DNA of 64,000 nucleotides from Flavobacterium sp. RSP15 (GTDB lineage Bacteria; Bacteroidota; Bacteroidia; Flavobacteriales; Flavobacteriaceae): NCBI RefSeq assembly GCF_003968755.1, contig NZ_RYDL01000006.1, positions 124,001 to 188,000 of the forward strand, read 5' to 3'. Shown piece by piece: positions 52,369 to 62,166 of this stretch (position 1 is its first letter; each line of letters starts with the position of its first letter). The notes under the pieces were generated by a model. It saw only the letters and a program-made list of their open reading frames with translations, ran no database searches and was not told where the DNA came from. The position numbers and the translations under genes were made by a program.

Positions 52369-54009
52369 ATGCAAAACTTTAATTCACCTTTAGAAGCCTT
52401 TCAATATTGGGAAAATAAAATGCCAAACTCAGTTTTTTTAAAACAACCTCTTAACGGCAAGATTATTAACTATACTTTTGCCCAGGTAGGAGAAGAGTCC
52501 CGTAAGATTGCCAATGCTATAAAAAACTTTAATCTACCGGAAAGGAGTCATATTGCCTTAATCTCTAAAAACTGTGCGCATTGGCATATGGCAGATATAG
52601 CCATCATGATGTCAGGGCATGTTTCCATACCTATTTATCCGTCACTTAATGCCTCTTCTATTAATCAAATTTTAGTCCATAGTGAAAGTAAGGCTATTAT
52701 TATAGGTAAGTTGGACGATTTGGAATCTCAACAATCGGGATTTCCAGACATACACAAAATTTGCGTAGGTGTTTATGGTGCTAATAATGGCACTCTTTGG
52801 GAAGACATAATTTCAAATGGGCAAGAAATAACCAACGTTTATATCCAAAAACCAGACGATTTGTATACCATCATTTATACGTCAGGCACAACAGGAGATC
52901 CAAAAGGAGTAATGCATACGGTTAATAATTTTATGGAAAGTGTTAAAGCTATTCACGCGCGGTTTCCTTTAGAGGATAATTCCAAACTATTTTCTTTCTT
53001 ACCAATTGCTCATATAGCAGAACGTGTATTGGAAAATATAAGTATTGCGATTGGGGCAACAGTAGCTTTTCCAGAATCCTTGCAAAGTATCGCGTCAGAT
53101 TTAGAAAAAGTACAACCTAATTTTTTTTTTGCGGTACCCAGAATATGGACCAAGTTTCAAGAAAAAATATTAGAGAAGATTCCACAAAAAAAATTAAGTA
53201 CGCTGTTGAAAATTCCTGTTGTAAAGGGATTTATCAAGAAAAAACTACAACAGAAATTAGGCTTGCGCGACGCGAAATATATTATATCAGGAGCGGCACC
53301 AATAGCTCCAAGTTTAGTAAATTGGTTTGAAACTATTGGAATTACAATTTTAGAGGGATACGGCATGTCTGAAGACACTATTATTTCACATTTTAATATA
53401 GCAACAGACAATAGAGTTGGCACTGTAGGAAAAGCTGTTGCCGGCGTAAGCGTTAAAATATCTTCAGAAGGTGAAATTTGTATCAAAAACAAGTGCTTAA
53501 TGAAAGGCTATTACAAATCCCCTGAAATCACAGCTTCCGTTTTTGATGAGGATGGTTTTTTCAAAACGGGAGATATCGGACAGTATGACCACGATGGTTT
53601 TTTGACCATTACAGGCCGGGTGAAAGACCAGTTTAAAACAGACAAAGGCAAATATATTTCTCCTGCACCATTGGAACTAAAACTATCCATAAATAAGGAT
53701 ATTGACCAAATCTGTCTTGTGGGAACTGGAATTCCCCAACCGATAGCGCTGATTACCTTGTCAGAATTAGGAAAAACCAAATCCAGAACATCATTATGTG
53801 TTGGATTAGTTGCAACGATGAATCAAATAAACCCGCATATTGAAAAGCATGAAAAGATCGAGAAAGTAATCATTATGAAAGAGGATTGGAGTATAGATAA
53901 CGGATTAACGACGCCAACTATGAAGGTAAAACGTAACGAAATCGAGAAAATCCATCAGGAATTTTACAAATCATGGTTTGAAAACGAGGACAAAGTAATT
54001 TTTGAGTAA
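52369..54009 (+). CDS. AMP-dependent acyl-CoA synthetase (long-chain type)
   Basis: A 546-residue ANL enzyme that activates a fatty or other carboxylic acid to the CoA thioester through an acyl-adenylate. AMP motif YTIIYTSGTTGDPKGVMHT at about residue 165; FLPIAHIAERV; ILEGYGMSEDT; DGFFKTGDIGQYDHDGFL and GRVKDQFKTDKGKYISP, with the usual C-terminal part. Closest in style to FadD/AMP-binding proteins of Bacteroidetes. Single gene unrelated to its metal-resistance neighbours. 54010-54156 holds nothing recognised. Confidence 0.9.
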   Translation: MQNFNSPLEAFQYWENKMPNSVFLKQPLNGKIINYTFAQVGEESRKIANAIKNFNLPERSHIALISKNCAHWHMADIAIMMSGHVSIPIYPSLNASSINQILVHSESKAIIIGKLDDLESQQSGFPDIHKICVGVYGANNGTLWEDIISNGQEITNVYIQKPDDLYTIIYTSGTTGDPKGVMHTVNNFMESVKAIHARFPLEDNSKLFSFLPIAHIAERVLENISIAIGATVAFPESLQSIASDLEKVQPNFFFAVPRIWTKFQEKILEKIPQKKLSTLLKIPVVKGFIKKKLQQKLGLRDAKYIISGAAPIAPSLVNWFETIGITILEGYGMSEDTIISHFNIATDNRVGTVGKAVAGVSVKISSEGEICIKNKCLMKGYYKSPEITASVFDEDGFFKTGDIGQYDHDGFLTITGRVKDQFKTDKGKYISPAPLELKLSINKDIDQICLVGTGIPQPIALITLSELGKTKSRTSLCVGLVATMNQINPHIEKHEKIEKVIIMKEDWSIDNGLTTPTMKVKRNEIEKIHQEFYKSWFENEDKVIFE

Positions 54010-54156
54010 ATGAAGTCAAAATAAAATATCATCACACGAGATAAGCCCAAATTTCTAATTCGGCCCCTTAAACAATTAACACTAGCATTACAATAGACAT
54101 AGATTACTTTTTCAGCTCGCTTCAAAAGCGTAAAAATCCGTGAGGTCCTTACTTCA

Positions 54157-55371
54157 TCACATGTTCATTCCTGCCATGGGGTCACTGCCTTTGCGGAATT
54201 TATATTCGCTATTAATAGCGTAAGCTCCGCTAATGACCACTTTTTTATTTGGATCTAACGCTGATTTGATTTCAATCATTCCATTCGATTCCGCTCCGGT
54301 TTCAACCATTACATTTTCAAAAATTCCATGGCTTTTTTCGACCCAAATATAGGTGGCGTTTTGTTCCCTGATAACTGAATCTGTAGGAATAAAGATACCT
54401 TTTAGATTGGACTGCGTTAATCTGGCTACTGCCTGCATTCCTGGTTTTAAACGCAAATTCGGATTAGGCACTTCCATTCTGACTAAAAGTAATCTGGAGT
54501 CTGGATTTATCTCCGGATTAATAAACGAAATCTTAGCGTTTATGTCATTTTTAGGATAATCCGCAAAAGACAGTATGGCAGACTGTCCTATTTTTAAACT
54601 TTTAGCATAGTTTACATTTACTTGTGTTTCAAGCCAGAGAGTACTTAAATTAGCCACTTTAATTATGGCAGCGCCCTCCATAACATAACTTCCCTCAGTT
54701 GCCGTAATTTCCGAAACATAACCACTATAGGTACTGTAAAAAATAGTGTAAGGCGAAATTTGGGAACTGATTTTAATACTTTCAATTTGGCCGTTGGACA
54801 AGCCAAAGAACAATAGCTTTTGCTTGGCCGCATTCAACATACTTTTTGCGTTTTTACCAAAATCGCCGGGCATGGACAGTTGTTTGTATGCCGCAAAATA
54901 ATCTTGTTTGGCTATGGCTATATCTTCACTGTAGAGTTGGTAAACGGCCTGGTTTTTTTGAATATAATCTCCCCCCGTTTTAAAGTATAATTTCTCGATT
55001 CGTCCCATAGCCCTTGCAGAAATAGTATTCATTGCCTGCTGGTCCATCACCAAAACTCCTGTATAGTTTTCAATCAGACTCGTTTGCGTTTCAGAAATCA
55101 TCTGTACACTGATATTTCCCAATTTCATCTGTTGGTCACTGAGCATAATCTCATTAGAAGCAGAATTGTCTTTTTTCATTGGCGTTAAGTCCATCTGACA
55201 AATAGGGCACTTCCCTGGCTTGTCCTCCTTAACCTGAGGATCCATTGAACAGGTATAGTAAATATTTTCTTCTGCCTGATGCTCACTATGCTCTTCCTCA
55301 TTTTTGCCGTTGCAGGCGAAGACCAAAACGAAGACCATAAATAGAAACGCTATTATTTTTATCTTTTTCAT
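54157..55371 (-). CDS. CusB-like RND adaptor lipoprotein (second copy)
   Basis: A 404-residue periplasmic adaptor. Lipobox VLVFAC, His/Glu-rich stretch, then a CPMHP-like metal module (YYTCSMDPQVKEDKPGKCPI followed by CQMDLTPM), and the HlyD/CusB core: TGVLVMDQQAMNTISARAMG, KLYFKTGGDYIQKNQAVYQL, YVSEITATEGSYVMEGAAI, LRLKPGMQAVARL and the membrane-proximal end with VIREQNATYIWVEKS. It is the last gene of the operon, two bases after the other adaptor gene. Two unlike CusB-type adaptors in one operon may form a hetero-complex. Confidence 0.9.
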   Translation of the reverse strand: MKKIKIIAFLFMVFVLVFACNGKNEEEHSEHQAEENIYYTCSMDPQVKEDKPGKCPICQMDLTPMKKDNSASNEIMLSDQQMKLGNISVQMISETQTSLIENYTGVLVMDQQAMNTISARAMGRIEKLYFKTGGDYIQKNQAVYQLYSEDIAIAKQDYFAAYKQLSMPGDFGKNAKSMLNAAKQKLLFFGLSNGQIESIKISSQISPYTIFYSTYSGYVSEITATEGSYVMEGAAIIKVANLSTLWLETQVNVNYAKSLKIGQSAILSFADYPKNDINAKISFINPEINPDSRLLLVRMEVPNPNLRLKPGMQAVARLTQSNLKGIFIPTDSVIREQNATYIWVEKSHGIFENVMVETGAESNGMIEIKSALDPNKKVVISGAYAINSEYKFRKGSDPMAGMNM

Positions 55372-55373
55372 AA

Positions 55374-56627
55374 TTATTCCGTTTTTATAAAACTTCCGCT
55401 ATCAATTAGATACTGCGCGTTCCTGGCGAGGGTATCGCGGCTAGAGACTCCTTCGATAACCTGAACAAAATCATTGATTTCGATACCTGTTTTTATTATT
55501 GCAGTTTTAAACCCATTCTCTTTTTTGACAAAAACTATCTTTTTAGTCCCAATGCTAACCAAAGCCTGTTTTCTGAGCCAAATTCCTTTTATTGGATTTG
55601 TTTCTATAATTCCCTGCAGTCGCAAACCAACAGGGAATTTCAGATTTTTATTATTTAAATAAACTCTGATTCGGTTGGTTTTTTCGCTTTGATTGAGTTG
55701 CGTCTCAATAAAGTTCACTTTTGCGTTGAAATAATCCTTTTCATCTAACTCCGACGAAATTCTAATCGGCTGATTGACTTTTACCAGACTATTGTAACCC
55801 TGCATTACATTAAAAACACCCCAAACTTTATCCGTATTCATTAACTTAAAAACCACCTCGTTTTTCTTAATATAATCTCCTTCCTTAAAAGCCAAAGAAG
55901 TTGTTGTTGTCCACGCACTTTGCATATTCCCTGTTGTGCTTTTGCCCATGCTTTCCGTTCCCTCTACAATTCCAGTACTTGGACTATAAATAGAAATTAC
56001 CGGATTTACCCTTTTGGCTGCAGCCAATGAATTAATATGATGTCCGCTCATTCCGTAAAGCAACAATTTTTGCTTTGACGCTTTTATGATTGAAGCGTTC
56101 TCTGGATCATTGGTTATCAAATAAATATAATTTTGCTGTTCAGTAAGTAATTCTGGGCTGTACAAATCAAACAATTTTTGACCTTTATTCACTTTTTGAA
56201 ACTTGTAATTCACATACATTTTTTCTATCCTGCCACTGATTCTTGCAGCTATGTTTACCGACGAATTAGGGTCGTAAGCAACAAGTCCCGGCACATGCAG
56301 CTCACTGCTTATTGTCGTATCTATAGGCGTGGTGGTTTGAAAATTCCCCACGACAAATTGATCCGTAGGTCGCAATAAGTGTTCTATCGAATGGTTTTCC
56401 TCGGGCTGCTTTTCGCTCACTTTTTTCACCAAAGTCATTCCGCAAATAGGGCAATTCCCAGGTTCGTTTCTTATGATTTGAGGATGCATAGAGCAAGTAT
56501 AAACCTCCTCTTTATGAAAATGGGTAGTTTGATTATTCGATTTTTCTACAAAATAATAAATTGTGAATCCAACAGTCAGAACCGCGATAGCCAACAAACT
56601 ATATTTTAAATATTTGTTCATAATCAT
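55374..56627 (-). CDS. cusB: CusB-like RND adaptor (first copy)
   Basis: A 417-residue adaptor anchored by an N-terminal membrane segment (LLAIAVLTVGFTIYYFV), with a metal module YTCSMHPQIIRNEPGNCPIC then GMTLVKK, and a CusB core: LVAYDPNSSVNIAARISGRI, the YVNYKFQKVNKGQKLFDLYS barrel-sandwich lipoyl segment, GIVEGTE, AFKEGDYIKKNEVV and NLKFPVGLRLQGII. It links CusA to the outer-membrane channel and passes Cu(I)/Ag(I). Its ATGA start overlaps the TolC-like gene stop by four bases, so they are translationally coupled. Confidence 0.9.
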   Translation of the reverse strand: MIMNKYLKYSLLAIAVLTVGFTIYYFVEKSNNQTTHFHKEEVYTCSMHPQIIRNEPGNCPICGMTLVKKVSEKQPEENHSIEHLLRPTDQFVVGNFQTTTPIDTTISSELHVPGLVAYDPNSSVNIAARISGRIEKMYVNYKFQKVNKGQKLFDLYSPELLTEQQNYIYLITNDPENASIIKASKQKLLLYGMSGHHINSLAAAKRVNPVISIYSPSTGIVEGTESMGKSTTGNMQSAWTTTTSLAFKEGDYIKKNEVVFKLMNTDKVWGVFNVMQGYNSLVKVNQPIRISSELDEKDYFNAKVNFIETQLNQSEKTNRIRVYLNNKNLKFPVGLRLQGIIETNPIKGIWLRKQALVSIGTKKIVFVKKENGFKTAIIKTGIEINDFVQVIEGVSSRDTLARNAQYLIDSGSFIKTE

Positions 56628-57877
56628 TTCGTTTCAAGTTGTTTTTCGATTTCCACCTGAGTATTCAAAATCGCCTGAAGTTTATCTAATTTGTCGATCT
56701 GCGCCATATTTAACGCTTCCCATGAATCCAGCACGACAAACAAATCGCCCGTATTATTTTGCCAGGCCAAAATTGCCGTGTCATAATTTCTTCGCAAGGC
56801 AGGAATGATGCTTTTTTCGGCAATATCATATTGCTTTTTTAGATTTTTTAATTCCGTTTGCATCCCTGAAATCATGCCCGTTGCCTCATTCAGGATCATT
56901 TGTTTTTGCCATTCTAGACTTTCGTTTTTTATCTTGATGCTATTAATCGTCGCTTTATTCATTTTTGTAGACCAAGGCATCGGAATGCTGACCATAGCCA
57001 TTAATGTAAATTGCTGCGGACGGTCGCCAAAGGCAAACATATGATCGTATTTCACGCCAAACTCAGGTAATAATTTCGATTTTTCTGTTTCAATTTTCAA
57101 CTGATTCAATTCCTTTGTTCTTTCGATCGCCTGTACATCGCTTCGATTTTCAGAAAGAGAGGTGCTGTCTGATTCGATGAGATCAAATTCATTTAATGTA
57201 TAGGTAGCATCGATTTCAAAGTCCGTATTTTTATCCCTTGCCATTAAGGTGTTCAGTACGATTCTTTTTTGGGCAATGTTATTTTCCAACATGACCAACA
57301 TGCTTTGCAATCCACTGTATTGCGATTTAGCCTTGTAGTACGTTGGTAGTTTGTCCATGTTGTATTGATAGCGTATTTCCATACTCTTTATCATGTATTC
57401 CAAAAGCAATAAATTATCATTGGCGATTTTTATTTTTTTATCCAAGACCAACCATTGGTAATAATTGGCTTTGGCCAAAGCATTCAACTGATTGACGGTG
57501 AAATTTTTATTTTCAGCTTCTACCGAAGACATCGCGTTCATGTAATCAGAATCGGCCCTGAGTTGGGAAGCATTGGGAATCATTTGTGTAAAGCCAAGCA
57601 TATAAGCACCCATTCCCGGATTCATTTCGTCCCCTTTCCACATTTTTACATTGTAAGGCGTCATAAACAAACCAGTGTTAATTTGAGGTGCCATCCAACT
57701 TTTTGCTCCCTTTGCCGCAGCATCCATACTTTGAATGTCCGTATCATACATTTTTAACTGTGGATTATTGGTTTTTATTTTACCCAAAACGGCATCCAAC
57801 GAAAGTGTTTGTGCTACCATTCCGACAGCATTTATAAGCAAACAACTTATAATGATATACTTTTTAATGTTTTGCAT
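56624..57877 (-). CDS. cusC: TolC-family outer membrane efflux protein
   Basis: A 417-residue outer-membrane factor. After a signal peptide (ending VGMVAQ) come two OEP repeats with long helices: LSLDAVLGKIKTNNPQLKMY, AKANYYQWLVLDKKIKIAND, QAIERTKELNQLKIETEKSK and ALRRNYDTAILAWQNNTGDL. This is shorter than E. coli CusC and typical of the Bacteroidetes TolC-like proteins in metal efflux operons. It overlaps the cusA end by 14 bases. Confidence 0.9.
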   Translation of the reverse strand: MQNIKKYIIISCLLINAVGMVAQTLSLDAVLGKIKTNNPQLKMYDTDIQSMDAAAKGAKSWMAPQINTGLFMTPYNVKMWKGDEMNPGMGAYMLGFTQMIPNASQLRADSDYMNAMSSVEAENKNFTVNQLNALAKANYYQWLVLDKKIKIANDNLLLLEYMIKSMEIRYQYNMDKLPTYYKAKSQYSGLQSMLVMLENNIAQKRIVLNTLMARDKNTDFEIDATYTLNEFDLIESDSTSLSENRSDVQAIERTKELNQLKIETEKSKLLPEFGVKYDHMFAFGDRPQQFTLMAMVSIPMPWSTKMNKATINSIKIKNESLEWQKQMILNEATGMISGMQTELKNLKKQYDIAEKSIIPALRRNYDTAILAWQNNTGDLFVVLDSWEALNMAQIDKLDKLQAILNTQVEIEKQLETK

Positions 57878-59801
57878 CGATGATCTCTATTTTACCTTTT
57901 GTTCTTAATTCACGTAGTTTTGTCATTTCAAAAACAACTGGCGTCACTAATAATACATATATGGTTGAGGTAATTGTGCCTCCAATTAGTGGAGCCGTAA
58001 TCGGGATCATTACATCAGCCCCCGTACCAGTTGACCATAAAATGGGGATTAATCCAAACAAAGCGACTGATACCGTCATTAACTTGGGACGCAATCTTTT
58101 TGCAGATCCGAAAATAATATACTCTCGTAAAATATCTTCTGTTAGTGTCTCTCTACTGTTTCCATGTTTCTCTACCATTTTGACCATGGCTTCATTTAAA
58201 TAAATGGTAATCAACATTGCAGTTTCAATGGCTAAGCCAAACAAAGCAATGAAACCAACTGCGACAGCCACTGATAAATTGATGTCATAAAAGTAAACCA
58301 TAAAAATTCCTCCAATCAAGGCAAAAGGTACCGTAATCATGGTGATGAATGCTTCCTTCATGGAGCGATAGGTAAAGTACAAAATCAGGAAAATGATGAT
58401 AATGACTAGGGGCAAAATCAGGCTTAATGTTTTGTTAGCCCGAATTTGATTTTCCCATTGTCCGCTCCATTCCATATAATACCCTTTTGGCATTTTAAGG
58501 ATCATAGCATTCAGCTTGTCTTGGGCTTCCTTTACGGTACTCCCTAAGTCGCGACCCCGAACATTAAACAAAACACTCCCACGCAACATGGCATTTTCAC
58601 TATTAATCATTGGAGGCCCATCGCTTATTTTTATTTCCGCAACAGTCTCGAGAGGAATCGGTCCGTATTCCATTGTCTGAACCTGAAGTTTTTTTAGTGA
58701 CTCCAGACTATTTCTATATTCTTGTGCATATCTGGCATTGACAGAAAACCGCTCTCTGCCTTCGATAGTTGTTGTTAATGTCATCCCGCCAATAGCTGCT
58801 TCAACGACACTATTGATATCATCCACGCTAAGACCATACCTGCCTATCACTTCTCGCTTGGCGACTATGTCAATATACTTCCCCCCGGTAATAGGTTCTG
58901 CAAATAAATCTTTCACTCCCTCGGTTCCCTCCAATGCTTTTTTAATTTTTTGGGATAAAACATCAATAGTGTCTAAACTGGCACCATATATTTTTATTCC
59001 CACATCCGTTCTGATACCGGTAGAAAGCATATTAATTCTATTAATGATGGGCTGTGTGAAACCATTTGTAACTCCAGGAATTTGTAACTTATTGTTTATT
59101 TCCGTTACAATATCACTTTTCGTTTTTCCGTCTCTCCATTCATTATGAGGTTTCAACAAAACAATGGTCTCAATCATGCTTATTGGGCTGTTGTCCGTTG
59201 CCGAATTGGCCCTACCCGCTTTTCCCAAAACATGGGTAACTTCCGGAATCGATTTTATCAATTTGTCCTGAACCTGCAATATTCGTTTTACCTCAGAATT
59301 AGAAACATCAGGTAAGGTTACCGGCATAAATAAAATACTACCTTCATCTAAAGGTGGCATAAATTCGGATCCAAGCCTGGTAAACATCAATCCACCAATT
59401 AACAAAGCAACGATATTTACTACCAGCACCGATTTTCTCCATTTCAGACAAAAAGTCAAAATGGGTGTATAAATACTTTCAAGTTTTCTGTTGATTGGGT
59501 TCTTATTTTCAGGACGAAGTTTTCCTTTTAGCAAAAAGCTAATCAGAACTGGAGTCAATGTAATCGCTAAAAAGGCATCGACAATTAATATAAACGACTT
59601 TGTCCAGGCCAGCGGACTGAATAATTTCCCTTCCATCCCCGTCAATAGAAAAACGGGTAAAAAAGAAGCAATCACAATTAATGTGGAATAAAACACGCCT
59701 GGTCCAACTAATTTTGAGGAATCCTCGATCAGCTTCATTCTTTCTTCAGGAGGCAGCGGATCGTGCTGTTTTTTGAATATTTTTTTAAATAATTTTTTCA
59801 T
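57864..59801 (-). CDS. cusA: CusA-type RND metal efflux pump, C-terminal part
   Basis: A 645-residue C-terminal section of a heavy-metal efflux RND protein (CzcA/CusA). It begins in the cytoplasmic loop after the fourth membrane helix, then SSKLVGPGVFYSTLIVIASF, TGMEGKLFSPLAWTKSF, the second periplasmic porter half (RLGSEFMPPLDEGSILFMPV), and helices with LYFTYRSMKEAFITMITVPF and LFGLAIETAMLITIYLNEA, ending near GTITSTIYVLLVTPVVFEM. With the upstream ORF it makes one normal CusA of about 1070 residues; the two are in the same frame, divided only by a TAA. The start shown is the ATG right after that stop. Confidence 0.88.
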   Translation of the reverse strand: MKKLFKKIFKKQHDPLPPEERMKLIEDSSKLVGPGVFYSTLIVIASFLPVFLLTGMEGKLFSPLAWTKSFILIVDAFLAITLTPVLISFLLKGKLRPENKNPINRKLESIYTPILTFCLKWRKSVLVVNIVALLIGGLMFTRLGSEFMPPLDEGSILFMPVTLPDVSNSEVKRILQVQDKLIKSIPEVTHVLGKAGRANSATDNSPISMIETIVLLKPHNEWRDGKTKSDIVTEINNKLQIPGVTNGFTQPIINRINMLSTGIRTDVGIKIYGASLDTIDVLSQKIKKALEGTEGVKDLFAEPITGGKYIDIVAKREVIGRYGLSVDDINSVVEAAIGGMTLTTTIEGRERFSVNARYAQEYRNSLESLKKLQVQTMEYGPIPLETVAEIKISDGPPMINSENAMLRGSVLFNVRGRDLGSTVKEAQDKLNAMILKMPKGYYMEWSGQWENQIRANKTLSLILPLVIIIIFLILYFTYRSMKEAFITMITVPFALIGGIFMVYFYDINLSVAVAVGFIALFGLAIETAMLITIYLNEAMVKMVEKHGNSRETLTEDILREYIIFGSAKRLRPKLMTVSVALFGLIPILWSTGTGADVMIPITAPLIGGTITSTIYVLLVTPVVFEMTKLRELRTKGKIEIIDAKH

Positions 59802-59810
59802 CGCTGTTGA

Positions 59811-61091
59811 TTAATGATTGTTGTCTAATTCTTCCTGTCTCTCAGAGATGCTCCGATAGGCATTTTCTACCATTACGATTCCATCATCGACAACAACACC
59901 TATTGCCAGCGCAATACCGGTTAAGGACATAATATTGGATGAAATTCCAAAAGCCTCTAGTAAAATAAACCCTATTGCAACGGATATGGGTAACTGGATT
60001 AGAATTATTAGTGCGCTTCGCCAATGAAAAAGGAACAGCAAAACAATAACGGACACTACAATCATCTCCTCTATCAAAGTTCCCTTAACAGATTCGATTG
60101 CTTTTTCTATCAATTCACTTCTATCATAGGAAGTCTTGAACGAAACGCCTTCTGGCAATCCTTTTTCAACTTCTTTCATTTTAACCTTAACGGCGTTTAT
60201 AACCTTATCGGCGTTTTCTCCATAGCGCATCACCACGATTCCTCCCACAACTTCCCCTTCGCCATTGGCATCAAAAATCCCAACACGTGAATCTCCACCC
60301 ATTTGAACAGAACCAATATCACTCACCTTCACAGGAACCGAATTGTAATTTTTGATGGCAATGTCTTCAACATCTTTTATGTTTTTAATATAGCCCAATC
60401 CCCTAACGATATAGGACATATTGCTCATTTCAAATTTTCTTCCGCCCACATCATTATTACTAGTTTTGACCGCTTTCATCACCTCCATCATGCTGACATT
60501 ATAGTACTGCATTTTTAAAGGGTCCAAAACTAGTTGATATTGTTTTTCGAAGCCTCCAAAGGATGCCACTTCGGCTACACCGGGAACAGTCTGCAGAGCA
60601 AACTTCACATACCAATCTTGCAACGCACGTTGCTCTCCCAAATCCATTCCATCGACTTCCAAATGGTACCAAAAAACATGACCTACCCCAGTGCCATCAG
60701 GACCCAGCGTGGGAACAACAGTAGCAGGCAATAAGCGTTGTGCATAATTCAGTCGTTCCAACACACGGGTTCTTGCCCAATATGGATCTACATTATCTTC
60801 AAAAATGATATAGACAAAGCTCATCCCAAACATGGACGAGGCCCGAATATTCTTGATTTTGGGTATTCCCTGTAAATTGGAAACCAATGGATATGTAACC
60901 TGGTCTTCGATCACCTGAGGACTTCTTCCCATCCATTCCGTAAAAACAATGACTTGATTTTCGGACAAGTCAGGAATAGCATCAATAGGGTTTTGTTGCA
61001 CGCTGTAAATTCCCCAGCCGAATAAACAGGCTGAAACAATCAACACGACCATTCGGTTTCTTAGTGAAAATGATATTAATTTTTCTACCAT
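59811..61091 (-). CDS. cusA: CusA-type RND metal efflux pump, N-terminal part (ends at in-frame stop)
   Basis: N-terminal 426 residues of the same pump: first helix FSLRNRMVVLIVSACLFGWG, NPIDAIPDLSENQVIVFTEW, VGHVFWYHLEVDG, VPGVAEVASFGGFEKQYQLV, DRSELIEKAIESVKGTLIEE, and helices to SLTGIALAIGVVVDDGIVMV. Sequence ends EELDNNH then TAA. Reading through TAA-TCA-ACA-GCG continues in frame into the C-terminal ORF. Either it is a nonsense-mutated gene or two half-proteins that reassemble; the break lies in a cytoplasmic loop between helices 4 and 5, where a split could be tolerated. Confidence 0.88.
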   Translation of the reverse strand: MVEKLISFSLRNRMVVLIVSACLFGWGIYSVQQNPIDAIPDLSENQVIVFTEWMGRSPQVIEDQVTYPLVSNLQGIPKIKNIRASSMFGMSFVYIIFEDNVDPYWARTRVLERLNYAQRLLPATVVPTLGPDGTGVGHVFWYHLEVDGMDLGEQRALQDWYVKFALQTVPGVAEVASFGGFEKQYQLVLDPLKMQYYNVSMMEVMKAVKTSNNDVGGRKFEMSNMSYIVRGLGYIKNIKDVEDIAIKNYNSVPVKVSDIGSVQMGGDSRVGIFDANGEGEVVGGIVVMRYGENADKVINAVKVKMKEVEKGLPEGVSFKTSYDRSELIEKAIESVKGTLIEEMIVVSVIVLLFLFHWRSALIILIQLPISVAIGFILLEAFGISSNIMSLTGIALAIGVVVDDGIVMVENAYRSISERQEELDNNH

Positions 61092-61097
61092 AATAGC

Positions 61098-61292
61098 TTA
61101 ATGTTTTGATGAAAGACTGTCTTTCATTTTATCTATCCAGTGGATTATTTCTTCTTTTTGAATCCCGGTAAGGATTGCATTTCTATGAATTACCGTATAA
61201 GAAGTCAAAGGCATTTCATTAGACGTTATTTGTTTGATAATTCGATCTAATTTATTCCCTTGCTTTCTGGAAGAATATTTACTGATCCACAA
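61098..61292 (-). pseudogene. C-terminal remnant of a haem-binding domain protein
   Basis: About 60 residues: SKYSSRKQGNKLDRIIKQIT, EMPLTSYTVIHRNAILTG, IIHWIDKMKDSL. This is the C-terminal half of the small haem-binding domain family (W-x-x-Y-S-x-R...EMPL-x-SY...H), whose CxxCH half should come before. That part is missing: upstream sequence belongs to the DUF3347 pseudogene, in another frame. So a deletion joined the two. It lies six bases before cusA. Confidence 0.7.
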
Positions 61293-61975
61293 GTAAGCAT
61301 TTGAGCACCATAATATAGATTTCTGATTTCTTTATTTTCACTTATCCAATAACCACTTTTCCCCTCATCATACATTGGACAATGATCCTGATACAATTTT
61401 TGAGTAGTTCCAAAGGTTTTTATCAAATCATTTATGTCTTTGCTCAACATGGCAAAATGTTCCCTTTGATGTTCTAATTTACCAGAGTTACCCCCAATGT
61501 GTTCCGCATGCTCTTTGGCATCATCGGCAATATCAACATATTCCATTTTCAATTTCGCATTTAGTGATTTTGAATCTATAGCATTTAGAGTCGCATATAA
61601 AGCTTTCCCAGCGTTTGCCGCTCCTTTGGGATCATCCTTTACAAGTGCATTCTTAAGTTATAGATAATTATTTACTATTTCGGTGATAGAAAAAGAAGAT
61701 TGAGGAGTCGCTACAACCGTTGTTTCTATATTAGTTTCAACGAACGTAGTTGGGATATTTTTTGCATTTTAGTTAACCGGCTCGGTTAATTCCATTCCGC
61801 ATTTAGAACATTTATCTCCCTTTTTTCCTGTAATTTCAGGATGCATCGAACATGAATATAATTGCGAAACACTTTCTGTTTTCTCAGGATTTGTTGCGCC
61901 AGAATCTTCCTTTTTTTGGTTACACGAAACCATTACTAGTGTCATTACTATGGTCGAAAGAACTACATTTTTCAT
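61247..61975 (-). pseudogene. DUF3347 metal-binding lipoprotein, broken by two in-frame stops
   Basis: A paralog of the intact gene at 62653. One reading frame runs from MKNVVLSTIVMTLVMVSCNQ through the metal module YSCSMHPEITGKKGDKCSKC, GMELTEPVN, a TAA (61769-61771), then NAKNIPTTFVETN..., ITEIVNNYL, a second TAA (61658-61660), then LKNALVKDDPKGAANAGKAL, GKLEHQREHFAMLSKDIN, YQDHCPMYDEGKSGYWISEN. No frameshift occurs. Its 3' end runs into a haem-binding fragment. Not functional unless stops are read through. Confidence 0.82.
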
Positions 61976-62166
61976 TTTTCTTGTTTTTTATTTAATTATA
62001 ATTGCATTACTGAGTAAGTCAAAAGTTTAAACGTCATAAAGTTAAAAGGAGCAATATTGTAAATAGTAGTTTAAAATCAATCTGTTGCATCATTTTGTCT
62101 AATTTTAAAACACGACATTATACAGTGGTTGCTACTTACCGTCCATTTTGCAAACGTACTTTGAAA

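Noticed and set aside
58000-62000. Possible recoding of TAA in the Cus region, because three in-frame TAA codons occur
   Set aside because: The genes are a pump part and a redundant paralog beside other decayed genes; other genes in the window end normally at TAA. Ordinary nonsense mutations explain it.
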